Source: CBDCFV01 sp965216425 (GTDB taxonomy: Bacteria; Chloroflexota; Dehalococcoidia; Lucifugimonadales; UBA3495). Taken from it: a stretch of 64,000 nucleotides of DNA. The position numbers were made by a program, and so were the translations under genes. Shown in pieces: positions 36,800-46,679 of this stretch (the first letter of the stretch is position 1; every line of letters starts with the position of its first letter). The stretch covers positions 744,001 through 808,000 of the forward strand of contig CBDCFV010000005.1 of assembly GCA_965216425.1 (NCBI GenBank). Reading direction: 5' to 3'. A model generated the notes under the pieces. The model saw only the letters and a list, made by a program, of their open reading frames with translations, had not been told where the DNA came from and made no database searches.

Positions 36800-37560
36800 A
36801 GGCAGTAATCCTCGCTGCTGGCATGGGCACCCGATTGCGCCCCATTACGATGTCCGTTCCAAAATGTCTGGTCCCGGTCAATTCCAAGCCCATTTTGGAG
36901 CATCAGCTGGAAGCATTGTTGACGGCAGGTGTCCGAGACGTAATCCTGGTAGTGGGCTATCTTTCGGAATTAGTGTCCGGGAAGTACGGAATCAGATATG
37001 GCGACATGAACATACACTACGTTCAAAATCATATTTATGACCGCACCAACAACATCTACTCCCTGTGGTTAGCCCGACAACACCTGGATAACCAGGTCCT
37101 CTTGCTGGAAGGGGACTTGGTTTTCGAACCCGAGTTGTTGCAGAGACTGGCTCAAACTCCTGAGCCGAACGTTGCTATCGTCGAAAGATTTCAGCCTTAC
37201 ATGGATGGGACGATTATCCAGGCCAATGGCCCGAGGGCTAGCAGGATGATCCTCAAAGCGCACCAAGGGGATGATTTCGACTACGCATCCGCTTACAAAA
37301 CGGTAAATATCTATAAACTGTCTCAAGAGACCTTACAGAACAAGATAGTTCCTTGCCTCGATTCCTACGTGGCGCAGCAACGGTATGACCAATATTATGA
37401 GGCGGTCTTCGCCGACCTGATTTCTCAAGGCTCCATGCGTTTGGCCATTCTCTGTGCCGCACTCAATAGGTGGGCGGAGATTGATACTTTGGAAGACCTC
37501 CAAGCAGCTGAAAAACTTTTCGCTACAGAAACTCTGAATCCCGAGAAAGCTCGGAGATAA
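36796..37560 (+). CDS. LicC/PntC-like nucleotidyltransferase
   Basis: A 254-residue sugar-phosphate-type nucleotidyltransferase. The nucleotide-binding motif AAGMGTRLRPIT with the following Lys (VPKCL) lies at residues 7-26. NHIYDRTNNIYSLWLA and LLLEGDLVFEPELL match the phosphocholine/phosphonate cytidylyltransferase group, as does WAEIDTLEDLQAAEKLF near the end. It probably makes the CDP-linked donor used by the LicD protein. The start overlaps the aminotransferase stop (ATGA). In relatives the two are often fused in the opposite order. Confidence 0.82.
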   Translation: MKAVILAAGMGTRLRPITMSVPKCLVPVNSKPILEHQLEALLTAGVRDVILVVGYLSELVSGKYGIRYGDMNIHYVQNHIYDRTNNIYSLWLARQHLDNQVLLLEGDLVFEPELLQRLAQTPEPNVAIVERFQPYMDGTIIQANGPRASRMILKAHQGDDFDYASAYKTVNIYKLSQETLQNKIVPCLDSYVAQQRYDQYYEAVFADLISQGSMRLAILCAALNRWAEIDTLEDLQAAEKLFATETLNPEKARR

Positions 37561-37629
37561 GGCTGTTTTCGCCCACCCATCCACCGGAAACCACAGGCGT
37601 TTAATGCCAGCTAACTATTGAACAGGAGA

Positions 37630-38394
37630 ATGCGCATTTTGGAAAATGCCAAGGCATGGTCCCAGCCCAGCGCCATCGATTATTACTCCAAACATCGTCA
37701 TGAAGTGTCCGACCTTTACCCATCGGAGCGAGTTTTTTTGCCAAGGGTTTTGTTTCCGGGGATTAAAGTACTGGATGTGGGCTGTGCCTCTGGCGGATTC
37801 TTCAACATCATGCGTGCCCTGGAACCAACCATTGACTATACTGGAATAGACATAGCCGAGCCCGCCGTCGACCTAGCCCGCCGGACCTATCAGGAAGCCC
37901 GATTTGAGGTCGCCGATGGGGTGACAATTCCTTTCGACGACGGGACATTCGACTTGGTCCACTGCACCAGTGTGCTGGTTATCGAGCCTCGATACCAGGA
38001 AGTATGGAAGGAAATGTACCGAGTAACCAGCAGGTTCGTTTTGGCAGATATGCGCCTGTTAAAGGATATCGAAGGACAAGGAGGTCTCCAAGATTCTCAC
38101 TATCGAATCCAATTCGATGGGCAGGAACAGGAAGCGGTAGTTCCCTATGTAGTGAGCGACGCCAACGATGTGATCAGCTTCCTATTAGACTTGGAGCCCC
38201 GCCCGCGAGCTTTGAGAGGCACCGGCTATTTCCATGAGGTCTCAGAGATGGCAGACACGTGCTACTCGCAAGTTTGTATGTCCATATTGCTGGTAGAAAA
38301 GGGCAATTTGGAAACAACACAAACTGAACTGGACCTGGACGACTTACCACTGGAGTTCTCAGCTTTTCCTGTTAGGACGGCGACTAATGAATAG
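37630..38394 (+). CDS. Class I SAM-dependent methyltransferase
   Basis: The protein has the SAM-binding block VLDVGCASGGFFNIM (about residues 46-60), the acidic end of strand 2 (YTGIDIAEPAVDLA) and FDDGTFDLVHCTSVL. It probably methylates a small molecule, perhaps the amino group of the head group made by this cassette; that link is inference. The start is uncertain. ATG 37630 is only 2 bp from AGGAG; TTG at 37618 or TTG at 37639 are alternatives. The gene ends 10 bp before an IS fragment. Confidence 0.75.
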   Translation: MRILENAKAWSQPSAIDYYSKHRHEVSDLYPSERVFLPRVLFPGIKVLDVGCASGGFFNIMRALEPTIDYTGIDIAEPAVDLARRTYQEARFEVADGVTIPFDDGTFDLVHCTSVLVIEPRYQEVWKEMYRVTSRFVLADMRLLKDIEGQGGLQDSHYRIQFDGQEQEAVVPYVVSDANDVISFLLDLEPRPRALRGTGYFHEVSEMADTCYSQVCMSILLVEKGNLETTQTELDLDDLPLEFSAFPVRTATNE

Positions 38395-38403
38395 AACGCC
38401 CGT

Positions 38404-38785
38404 TCAGCCGCCTCCCTGGGTTTGAAAGCCCTCCTGTTGGTGCGGGCGTTCCCAGTCCAGCCTGAAGGCATGGTGGAGCTTGTCGAAGACGGTCTCCATC
38501 ATCTGGCGAATCCCAGCCAGCCATCGGCGCAATTCTTTGGACCGGGGATTCCTGCTGTTGCATTTGGGCGGACAGATTACCCAGGCTCCATAGCAGTCTT
38601 GCCATCGCTGTCCCAACGCCTGGCCCGAAAAGCCTTTGTCCACTACATACCAACCCCGGGCTGGCTCCCCCAAAGTGGGCAGCCTGGGATGGGGAGTATG
38701 CCGGAAGGCGGAGAAGTCTTCGGCCAAGGTCTGGTCTTTGACGCTGGCTGGGGCAAAGCTGAAGCCGGTGATGACGCCCTCGTGT
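38404..38785 (-). pseudogene. Fragment of a second IS982/IS5-like transposase
   Basis: About 380 bp nearly identical to 33356-33733 (few differences), encoding the AEDFSAFRHTPHPRL to FDKLHHAFRLDWERP part. No ends remain. With the element at 33251 it brackets the LicD cassette in the same orientation. Confidence 0.8.
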
Positions 38786-38844
38786 AAGAGGCGGAGTTAA
38801 AGTGGACCACGTGGGCGGCTTGGCTGCTCACATTCGGCTGTCGC

Positions 38845-40482
38845 TGTTCAGGGAAAATGTCCGCTTAAGTGTTCAGCAGAAATGTCCTTCGCCTAGTCTG
38901 CGATGATATCAGATGCTGGTGCCGGAGGAGTTGCCGGGGGCCGACGCGTCGGCGGACTGTCGGCGTCGATGTATCTCCTCACCGTGTCTCTGTGAATTCC
39001 CAATTCCCTCGCCATCCGTCGGATGGACATCCCTTGAAGCTTGGCCTGCTGCACCGCCTTCCATCTCTCCTGCTGCAGAAACGTCGGCTTTCGTCGTGAT
39101 GCTACTACCCGCAACCCGGCTACGTCCGGATCGTCGATTGCCTCAGCGCGAGCGTCTTCTTCTTGATCTGGCTTTGCGCCCGGCAGATCGAGAGCTGTAA
39201 CCGAGGGTTTTGACGCGAGCTCGGGATCGGAGGGCGGGATGGTAGCAGCTGGGGATGTCTCGTTGGGGCTGCGGAGAGATGCCGGACTGGGCGGTGCTTC
39301 CTGGGAAGCAATGATGCGTCCCTCATGCTGTAGCAATAGCCGGCCGTCCAGCCCCTCCAGCACCACGACCACCGCTCCAGCGTAGCTGCGGCGTTGCTGA
39401 GTGGGCAGCAATTGCAGGGTGTGCCTGTAATATTTTACGGTGTTGTCACGGGCCACTCTCCTGCGGTGCTTGAAACATAGGATATGCCCCAAGCGCGACT
39501 CCGGATTCATGGGACGGAATGCGGGCTCAGGGCACTGGGCCGGAACCCCAAAACGCCGGTTGAACCGGGGCAGGAACTGCTGCAACACGGGCTTTGCCTG
39601 TTCAACGGTGGTTGCACCTGCAAGCCGGAGCTCCGTGATCAGCCGGTCCTGAAAGGTTCCGGCCGTCCGCTCCACCCGCCCTTTTGCCTGGGGCGACAGT
39701 GCGAAAATCAGTTGTGTCCCCAGCTCCTCCATGGCCCGGCCGAACTGGGTTGTCGTCCCGGCGGGCTGATATTCCGAACGGTGTTTGAAGACAGCGTGCC
39801 GGTCGGTGTACAGGGCGAGAGGAATGCCGCGGTTCCGGAGCAGGCCCTGCATCAGCAGGAAGTAACTGCTGGTATTCTCATGATCGCAGAACAGGGCATT
39901 GAGTACACAGCCTGTGGCATCATCCACGGCGAACAGGATCGTGAACTGAGGTCCGTCCTCGCCCAGCCACCGGTGATAACTGCCGTCCAGCTGGACCAGC
40001 ATGCCCTCCCGTGGCATCCGCTGGCGGCGCACCCGGTGCTTGGGCGGGCGCCTTCGCCGCGGACTGCTCAGACCGGCGTTGACCAGGATGCGCCGCAGCG
40101 TGGTCCGGCCCATGTCGAGGCCCTCGCGTTCACTGAGCAACTCTGAGAGATGGGTGTGGTTGGCTCCCTCGTACACCGTGCGAGCCAGGTGAATCACCCT
40201 GCTCCTGATAGTCTCGGGAATAGCGTTGGCCGGCTTGCGGCCCCGGTGGCCATGGGCCAGGGATGCAGCGCCGTTCCTCCGGTAATCCGCCAGGATGCGG
40301 CGGGTGTGGCGTTGGCTCACTCCCATCAGAGTGGCGGCTTGGTCCAGTGTCATGTGCTCCGCGAGCAAACTGTTGAGAACCTGGAGTCTCGTCTGTTCCT
40401 TGGCAGTCAAAGTCACATTCTCCATGAGGTGAGTGTGACATTTCTGCTGGCCAGTTAGCGCGGACGCTTTCGCTGAACGTCA
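38845..40482 (-). mobile_element. ISNCY (IS1202-like) insertion sequence
   Basis: The ends are inverted repeats: GTTCAGGGAAAATGTCCGC at the left (from 38847) and the complement of GTTCAGCGAAAGCGTCCGC at the right (to about 40480). It looks intact. No target duplication was evident to me. Confidence 0.7.
38893..40425 (-). CDS. ISNCY family transposase
   Basis: The 510-residue DDE transposase has an N-terminal helix-turn-helix (LDQAATLMGVSQRHTRRI) and a catalytic core with QLDGSYHRWL, TILFAVDDATG and LSPQAKGRVERTAGTFQDRL. A second helix-turn-helix at the C-terminus (MSIRRMARELGIHRDTVRRY) may be a domain extension. The frame is open from the ATG at 40425, so the element may still be active. Confidence 0.85.
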   Translation of the reverse strand: MENVTLTAKEQTRLQVLNSLLAEHMTLDQAATLMGVSQRHTRRILADYRRNGAASLAHGHRGRKPANAIPETIRSRVIHLARTVYEGANHTHLSELLSEREGLDMGRTTLRRILVNAGLSSPRRRRPPKHRVRRQRMPREGMLVQLDGSYHRWLGEDGPQFTILFAVDDATGCVLNALFCDHENTSSYFLLMQGLLRNRGIPLALYTDRHAVFKHRSEYQPAGTTTQFGRAMEELGTQLIFALSPQAKGRVERTAGTFQDRLITELRLAGATTVEQAKPVLQQFLPRFNRRFGVPAQCPEPAFRPMNPESRLGHILCFKHRRRVARDNTVKYYRHTLQLLPTQQRRSYAGAVVVVLEGLDGRLLLQHEGRIIASQEAPPSPASLRSPNETSPAATIPPSDPELASKPSVTALDLPGAKPDQEEDARAEAIDDPDVAGLRVVASRRKPTFLQQERWKAVQQAKLQGMSIRRMARELGIHRDTVRRYIDADSPPTRRPPATPPAPASDIIAD

Positions 40483-40558
40483 ACAAATCGGCGGTTGAAA
40501 AGTGTACCGCCCGCCGCCATTCATAGGGTCATAGCCGACTCTACGGATGGTGCGATGG

Positions 40559-40745
40559 ATGTACAGAGTGGACGTATATCTGCGGGTTCGCCGGGCGGTG
40601 ATGGTGGAGGGTAAGAGTATTCGGGAGGTCTCCAGAGAGTTTGGCCTGCACCGGGACACCGTGCGCAAGATGCTGGCCTACTCGGTCCCGCCGGGGTACC
40701 GGAGACAGAGTCCCGGCCCACCATACCAGACTATATGGAGATCAT
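40559..40745 (+). pseudogene. IS21-type IstA N-terminal fragment
   Basis: It encodes MYRVDVYLRVRRAVMVEGKS and a helix-turn-helix (REVSREFGLHRDTVRKML) typical of the IS21 transposase IstA. Similarity stops after about 60 codons. The remainder is lost. Confidence 0.75.
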
Positions 40746-40809
40746 CCACTCGAAAGTTTATAGTGCAGTACCGCTTGGTCCAACCGTTCGATGCGGTGAC
40801 GGCCGATGA

Positions 40810-43164
40810 TTACACTACATCAATATCGTCGAATATGCTGCGGCCTCCAGTAAGGGCGACCGGGAGTTCGACGCGTCCGATTAACCTCTCCTCCCTTTCG
40901 TTATCATAATCGGCGTGTTCTCCAATCCAAGATTCGATTCTTAACAACTGGTCATCAATGAGATCGGCGATTTCTTGCTCGTCTTGGAAGTAGTCGCCCA
41001 GAGCATTGAAAAAATCCTTCAACTGTTGCATCCAATCTTCAGGGGGGACTTCCTCGTCCCAGTTGCTTTCCTCTCCATCCCTAATATTGTCCAAGTCCGG
41101 CAAGACTTCATCCCTTAAGGATTGGATTAGCTCATCGAATTCGTCCTGCCGGTACAAATTTCTTAAACGCGGATTCGACAAGGCGCCCGCGTCCCATGCG
41201 TTGAGTAGGTACCTACTTACCGTATCCAAGAACCGTTTTCTATTTACCTCAGGCAGCAGGTCAAGTTCGTGAAGACGTAGAACCAGAGGAACTTCCGGCA
41301 CATAAATAAGTGACATTCCGGGTTCAGAAACTTGGTCCAGGAGGTCTGGATGGCGATCAAGATATAACCGGAGAAATTCGTCCGAGCAGCGCCTTGCGAG
41401 AAACGCCAATAGTCCGTGCGTAGCGGTATAACGCGTGAGGTCATCGGGATGGGACTGGGCGACCTCTTGAAGTTCATCTAATTTACCCATGACTTCGTGA
41501 AACAGAGATCTTGGTACTATCGTAGCTCTTTGGATGCCAACGTCTCCGCACGTGATTTGAGCGATCAACTTGTTTGGGTCGCTACCTGCGACAAAAACGA
41601 CGAGGTGCTCAGGATTGTCTGCCAAAATTCCTGCGTATGCGTCGCCGATGGTCGGATGCCTGAATTGCCAAAACGCCTCGCCATTTATGTGCGAGAGGTG
41701 AACGAAACTACCGGCGAGCGAGGTAGCCGCAGAGGAGCATCCGGCCAAATCACTGCCGAGGCGACCGATGGCGTGCTTTTCTAATGGGTGCAATTCTATG
41801 GGGCTTTGTAGGTGTCCCCTGCGCAAAAATATCAACGCCAATATTGCAAGGCTATGAGTATCCAGCCCTCTGATTGTCTCTCGGAGAAACTGCTCTCGCC
41901 TTTCAACGAACCCGCGAATCGAAGATTCGTAAAGCTGTAGGGATTTCGTGAATGCTATGTCTCCCAACCTCCGGGCGGTTTCAGGAACGAATCGTTGGTG
42001 TACCGCTATTTCCTCAAGGAAGGGTTTTATGGTAGTTCGAAAGGAAGTGGGTTGGTTTCCAAGCTTGATGTGGTTATACAGAATTTGCCCTCGCTCATCT
42101 TCAGACAATTTGCGCACGTCAATGACTACTTGGCTTTGATTCAATAGCGGAAACGCTGGTTCTTTCAGCCTGTCGCGGACTCGGTTGTAAATGTAGTCGC
42201 GGGAGGTCAGCACAATCTTAGCTCCACGCCTAACCATAGTTCGTACGGTCGGCCAAGCCCTACTCCAACTGTCAACAAGGGCATCGTCTTGTTGCGTGAC
42301 GCCAAATGCATCGTCAATCCAGAAAAACTGCGTTGATTGGTGGGTGTTCCAGTGATCGATAACCTGTGCAGGATCGCGCAAGACGAGCGTGGGGGCGTTC
42401 CAATTGTCCAATGCTGCCATCGCTAGAAGCGATGCGATGGTGGTCTTCCCGGAGGCTGGTTCACCGATAAGAAGGACGAATCCGTTGTTGTCCAATGCTG
42501 ACGCTGCCTTCTGGTAGGCGTCAGTGACGACGACTTTGCTGATGTCTTCGCGCATTGTCTCCAAGATCGCTCCCGCTTGGGAGTACGCGCGTTCGTCTAA
42601 AATTTCGCTCAGGTCTCCCAACCCGTACACTCGTGGGACGAGCATGCGCAGGCGCTTATTTTCGACGATTTGCCTAGTCAGCCATGTTGCCTCGAATATA
42701 CGCACGTGTTTGACGCCGGCGTTCTCTAACATCTTGACAATTCGTTGGTTCGAGGACCCCGAGATGGTGGCGTTCGTCATCAAAATGTATGAATCGCAGA
42801 CGCCCTGCTGGACGAGCGCTTTTGCCTTTTCTGCTTCCTCTGAGAGACCAGACGGCGTTAGACGACCATCAGCTTTCGCTGTGAACTTGCACTGGATCAC
42901 GAAAGAGCCTTCAAGGTCTTCGTAACGGCCGGGGTTCCACGTCCCTCTGAACGCGCCGTCTCTGCCACCGTCATTAGAATCGGCAAAGGATTCCAAGGTC
43001 TGGCCGAGGATTTCACCGCCGATTGTGTGGCACAACTGTTGGAAGCTACGCCATCCAAGTTTATGCAGGTCGTACATCATGGAGAAATCATCGGTCAGTT
43101 GCTGATTGCCTGTCAAATGAGGTGGGCCCGGGAAATAGGACAGGTAGCCAAGTGAGAGTCCCAC
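40810..43164 (-). CDS. Restriction-endonuclease-like / nSTAND3-type NTPase (candidate defence protein)
   Basis: A 784-residue protein in two parts. Residues about 30-165 look like a PD-(D/E)XK nuclease (LHKLGWRSFQQLC, then D65-GGRDG and VIQCK with the catalytic Lys at 93). Residues about 210-470 are a STAND-type NTPase with Walker A GEPASGKTT (234-242), Walker B FFWIDDAFG (280-288) and VLTSRDYI. The rest is helical and may be the sensor. This order fits Avs-like/nSTAND3 antiphage proteins. GTG 43164 has no good ribosome site; ATG 43080 is an alternative. Confidence 0.7.
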   Translation of the reverse strand: MGLSLGYLSYFPGPPHLTGNQQLTDDFSMMYDLHKLGWRSFQQLCHTIGGEILGQTLESFADSNDGGRDGAFRGTWNPGRYEDLEGSFVIQCKFTAKADGRLTPSGLSEEAEKAKALVQQGVCDSYILMTNATISGSSNQRIVKMLENAGVKHVRIFEATWLTRQIVENKRLRMLVPRVYGLGDLSEILDERAYSQAGAILETMREDISKVVVTDAYQKAASALDNNGFVLLIGEPASGKTTIASLLAMAALDNWNAPTLVLRDPAQVIDHWNTHQSTQFFWIDDAFGVTQQDDALVDSWSRAWPTVRTMVRRGAKIVLTSRDYIYNRVRDRLKEPAFPLLNQSQVVIDVRKLSEDERGQILYNHIKLGNQPTSFRTTIKPFLEEIAVHQRFVPETARRLGDIAFTKSLQLYESSIRGFVERREQFLRETIRGLDTHSLAILALIFLRRGHLQSPIELHPLEKHAIGRLGSDLAGCSSAATSLAGSFVHLSHINGEAFWQFRHPTIGDAYAGILADNPEHLVVFVAGSDPNKLIAQITCGDVGIQRATIVPRSLFHEVMGKLDELQEVAQSHPDDLTRYTATHGLLAFLARRCSDEFLRLYLDRHPDLLDQVSEPGMSLIYVPEVPLVLRLHELDLLPEVNRKRFLDTVSRYLLNAWDAGALSNPRLRNLYRQDEFDELIQSLRDEVLPDLDNIRDGEESNWDEEVPPEDWMQQLKDFFNALGDYFQDEQEIADLIDDQLLRIESWIGEHADYDNEREERLIGRVELPVALTGGRSIFDDIDVV

Positions 43165-43288
43165 TCCTAAACTAAGGGCAACTGTAGCTGCTGGGAAGGA
43201 GTGGGAAATGTCGAAAGGCGTCGCATAGCCTCACCTCCGGGGAAAGTTGGCATTCGGCACGCTCGGACACCAAAGTTTCCAAAGGAAA

Positions 43289-43312
43289 AGCCCCTGCCTT
43301 GCGAACAGGGGC
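43289..43312 (-). terminator. Terminator-like hairpin, duplicate of the tRNA-Lys terminator region
   Basis: On the minus strand GCCCCTG...CAGGGGC is followed by TTTTCC. The same arrangement follows tRNA-Lys at 50516-50539, and both are followed by matching sequence, so this segment is a duplicated tRNA-Lys flank. Confidence 0.6.
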
Positions 43313-43450
43313 TTGGCAACCTCTTCCATCGGGTGTAGTCGGGAAGACGGCCGATTACACCGTCACCGGGAACCTGATGAGAAAAGTTCTTGATTTTATC
43401 CAGTTTGGTGGGCCTGACTTGACAGTAGGCAGTACTGTTTTCGAGATGTG
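43289..43450. repeat. tRNA-Lys-type attachment repeat, direct copy
   Basis: The left part (hairpin, then GAACCTGATGAGAAAAGTTC) corresponds to 50505-50604. The core TTCTTGATTTTATCCAGTTT plus GGTGGGCC is identical to the bases next to and inside the 3' end of tRNA-Lys. The right part (TGACTTGACAGTAGGCAGTA and on) matches the copies at 33165 and 45404 instead of the tRNA. This is what a hybrid att site would look like. Confidence 0.65.
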
Positions 43451-43635
43451 GATGCCCATATAAGGCTCTTATCACCCCAGATGCCTGAGGGCTGTATTAT
43501 TACCTTGCTCCCTACACCCTGGAGTTATAGATCGTAGCGGACGACCAGGGACCGGGGGCATATCATACTCAGCCATCCGAATTAATTCTGAGGCCTTCTC
43601 GAATTCCGTAACCTAACCGGTAGTTTTAAGTATGC

Positions 43636-44928
43636 CTACGATGGTTGAGGTACATCCGGCTTGAGCCGTTCCGAAGGGCTTGTCCCGCCGGGGCGGGCGA
43701 AAAACAGGACAGCCACTGACAACACCGGCAGGACCATCATCACCAAGATGCCAAGGGTGTAAGTCCCGGTCAGGCTGTGGAGCACCGCCAAGGGCAGGGG
43801 GCCAACGGCCGAAGCGCAGACGGATATGGTCATCGCCGGCCCTTGGATCCGGCCTAATCCGATACGGCCGTAGTAGTGGGCCCAGATTGTGCCATGGACG
43901 ATGGTGTAGGACCCTCCGGAGATACCCATCACCACCACATAGACCACTGCCACGAACAGCGAGTCGATTACCGCAGCCAGCGCCAAGGTGACCAACAGGG
44001 TCGCCATCGAGAAAACGACGAGGGCCTTGGGGCCGACCCGATCCGCCACGAACCCAGCAGCCAGCGAGCTGACCGCGGACGCGGCGGAGTAAATCGCAAA
44101 GACTCCCGCCGCAAGGGTTGCACTCAGCCCGTTCTCTTGGAAGATGGATGTCTGGTGGAAGATCAGCGCCGTGGTAACCAAGCTGGGTGAGCTCAGCGAC
44201 AACGCCATCAGCCAGAAGGCGGGGGACCTGTAAACCCTGGTATCCCCGCGGACTCCAGGCGTTCCCGACCTGGTCTCTGAGACGGGTGGGTGTGACAACC
44301 CATCCGGGAACAGTCCTACGTCTTCGGGCCGGTTTCTGACGATTAACAGCACTACCGGAACGATCATCCCAATCGATACCACGCCCAGTACAGCGTAAGC
44401 CCCGCGCCAGCCGATGCTGTCAATCAGAATCCTGACAAACGGCGGGAAAAGAGCAGTGGATATCACCGCTCCCATGGTCATCATGCCGACGGCCCGGCCT
44501 CGCAGCGAGACGAACCATTGGTTCACCAGCAGGATGCAGTTGATGCCCAACGAGCCTTGGCCCAGGGCGCGCAAACCGGCGAAGGCGATGTAAAAGAGGA
44601 GAATGTTGGTGGCGGTGGCCATGCCGAAGCAGGCTGCGCCGAGGCCCAGTCCGGCGGCTACCAGCATTATTCTCGGCCCGTACCGGTCGGCAAGGCGGCT
44701 CACTAATGTGACCAGAACGGCGCTTACTGCGGTGCTGGCCGTGTACAGTAACGAAATTCCGGTGCGGGACAGGTCCGTGTCTTCGATTATGGAATCGATG
44801 AATACCGAGAAAACGTAGGACTGGCCCGGTCCGGTGCAGAATGTGACCAGACCCGCAGCCCCGACGATGAACCATCCATAGAAAACGCGGCGGCCGGGCT
44901 TTGGGGAGATGCCGGTCAGCCGGTGCAT
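43636..44928 (-). CDS. MFS transporter (monocarboxylate/oxalate-formate type)
   Basis: A 430-residue major facilitator with 12 likely helices. The N-terminus RRVFYGWFIVGAAGLVTF and the loop motif SRLADRYGPRIML resemble the monocarboxylate or oxalate:formate antiporter group. A relative with the same N-terminal style is at 61802-63238. The substrate is unknown. It lies just right of the attachment repeat at 43.4 kb. Confidence 0.82.
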   Translation of the reverse strand: MHRLTGISPKPGRRVFYGWFIVGAAGLVTFCTGPGQSYVFSVFIDSIIEDTDLSRTGISLLYTASTAVSAVLVTLVSRLADRYGPRIMLVAAGLGLGAACFGMATATNILLFYIAFAGLRALGQGSLGINCILLVNQWFVSLRGRAVGMMTMGAVISTALFPPFVRILIDSIGWRGAYAVLGVVSIGMIVPVVLLIVRNRPEDVGLFPDGLSHPPVSETRSGTPGVRGDTRVYRSPAFWLMALSLSSPSLVTTALIFHQTSIFQENGLSATLAAGVFAIYSAASAVSSLAAGFVADRVGPKALVVFSMATLLVTLALAAVIDSLFVAVVYVVVMGISGGSYTIVHGTIWAHYYGRIGLGRIQGPAMTISVCASAVGPLPLAVLHSLTGTYTLGILVMMVLPVLSVAVLFFARPGGTSPSERLKPDVPQPS

Positions 44929-45215
44929 TTCATGCGACTATCCGGCGGGTAAGGATGCGAAGACCAGGTTGGGTCTACATCACCTCTACTGATCACGGTC
45001 ATACGTTTACCTCAAAACGGCAACAATAGCAGCACTCTGGAGGACTTGACCGTCAGCGTGGTGTTGATGCGAAGCGCTACGGGCACTTGAGTACACTTTT
45101 GCCTGAGTTTAACTTGGTTTCTCTTCGAAGTGACTTTCCCCCAAGAGTTATACCACAGCCAATGAGAGGTTCCGGTGCAGTGACCTGCCTCCCGAAAGCT
45201 GGTCCGAGAGAAATG
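44929..45215. other. Intergenic stretch, no gene seen
   Basis: No gene or RNA is recognised between the MFS start and the IS3 remnant. Confidence 0.35.
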
Positions 45216-45352
45216 TTAGTCTTTGGGTAGCAGTGGGAGAGAGTCAGCAGGGAGTACGGTCTCCAATACTGGCAGCCTGTAGCCCAGGGAGCTGTGAGGC
45301 CTGACTCGGTTGTAAGTCTGCCTGTACTGCTCGGTTAACACCCTCGGAGTGC
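45216..45352 (-). pseudogene. IS3-family transposase C-terminal remnant
   Basis: Translation on the minus strand gives VLTEQYRQTYNRVRPHSSLG and a further 20 residues to a stop, the closing block of IS3-type integrase-core transposases. The rest of the gene is absent. It is too short for normal ORF calling. Confidence 0.75.
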
Positions 45353-45403
45353 AGGACTGTCCGGGGTAAAGGCCCGACTACGGGTCCAGAAGGAACCTCA
45401 GCG

Positions 45404-45480
45404 CGAAGGTTCTTGATTTTGACCAGTTTGGTGGAGCTGAGGTTACTGTACGCAGTACCGTCTTTGAGCTAAACCAATAC
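45404..45480. repeat. tRNA-Lys-type attachment repeat, diverged copy
   Basis: Contains AAGGTTCTTGATTTTGACCA, GTTTGGTGGAGCTGA and CGCAGTACCGTCTTTGAG, which align with the copies at 43386 and 33194 but with more changes. Confidence 0.55.
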
Positions 45481-46313
45481 CAAAATGGGATGTGCATTTC
45501 GGGGGTCTTGACGACGACCGAAAGGACTCCACGGCACCTCATATCACCTTTAGGCTCTAACTGGGTGGGCACCGGCAGTGCGGTCTAGCGATATGTACAT
45601 TTCACCTTGGCTTTAGTTTAGTAGTCCGTCAGTGTTGGATTGATGGGTATAGAGACTTCAGTTTGATACGCGCATCCGCGGTGGTGAAGCGCCAGTCCAC
45701 TCGTATCCCGTCCCGGTTGCGCTCCCTTTCCCACGCTGCCACCTCACCCCGCAGGACATTCTGCTCTGGTATGCGGCGGTCCAGGCATTGTCGGGCCATC
45801 ACCCCGATCTCAATCTCCGCCATGTTCAACCAACTGCCATGCTTGGGTGTGTAGTGAATCTCCAACCGTTCGGCGATGCGCCGCGCCTCCGCGGGTTCGA
45901 ATGCCTCATACAATGAGGCCGGGTGGTGGGTGTTCAAGTTGTCCATCACCAGCACAATCCGCTCCTTGTGCGGGTAGTCCTCGTCCACCAGCTTCTTGAT
46001 CACCTGCGCCCAATCGGCCTTGGTGCGCCGGTCCGTCACTTCCACCCGGCGCCACCCTTCCAGCGGCGCAAACAGCATGAAAAGGTTGCTCACCCCGTTG
46101 CGCTCGTATTCATAATCGTAGGAGCCCGCCGCCCCAGGCCGGGCCGGACGCGGCCGGCGCGTCTCTTTCACCAGTTGCTTGCTGGTCTCGTCCAGACAGA
46201 CAAGAACTTCGTTGTCTGGGTAGGGGCGATGATAGACTTCCAGTACGTCTTCCATGGCGCACACAAACTCCGTGCTTTCCTGCGGTGGGATGCACCAACA
46301 CTCTTTCAGCCAA

Positions 46314-46337
46314 AGCCTGCCCCGTTGCAGAACGGGG
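46314..46337. repeat. Hairpin insertion in IS630 transposase (copy c)
   Basis: AGCCTGCCCCGTTGCAGAAC followed by GGGGG. It sits between the helix-turn-helix part and the DDE part of the transposase, right before WLKECWCIPP. Confidence 0.7.
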
Positions 46338-46679
46338 GTTTGAGTTCGTTTTTTTCAGCGTTTGACGTACCGTTTCGGTGCTGATGCTCTCCACTATCTC
46401 GCATTCCACCAGCCGGTCCGCCAGCAGTTGCAGCGTCCAACCGGCCCGGCCCTCCGGCGGTTCTCCGCAGGCCAAGGCAATCAGGTGGGCCTCACCCAAA
46501 CCATCCAGCTTCTTCTGACGGCGGCGCAGTTGCTCCTTGCGTCCCAGCGCCGCCTCAACCCCCTCCTCCACGCAGCGGCGGCGCACCCGTTCCACCGTCG
46601 CATTGCCAATCTGGAGGGACCGGGCAATCTCCTCGTCCTTCATGGCCCGGCCCTCCCGGGCTTCATCGCTCAGCAGCAG

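Noticed and set aside
46340..46352. Programmed frameshift at the A7 run in the IS630 transposase
   Set aside because: The A-run lies just before a hairpin insertion that itself shifts the frame, so the original frame cannot be rebuilt safely. An under-called homopolymer is equally possible.
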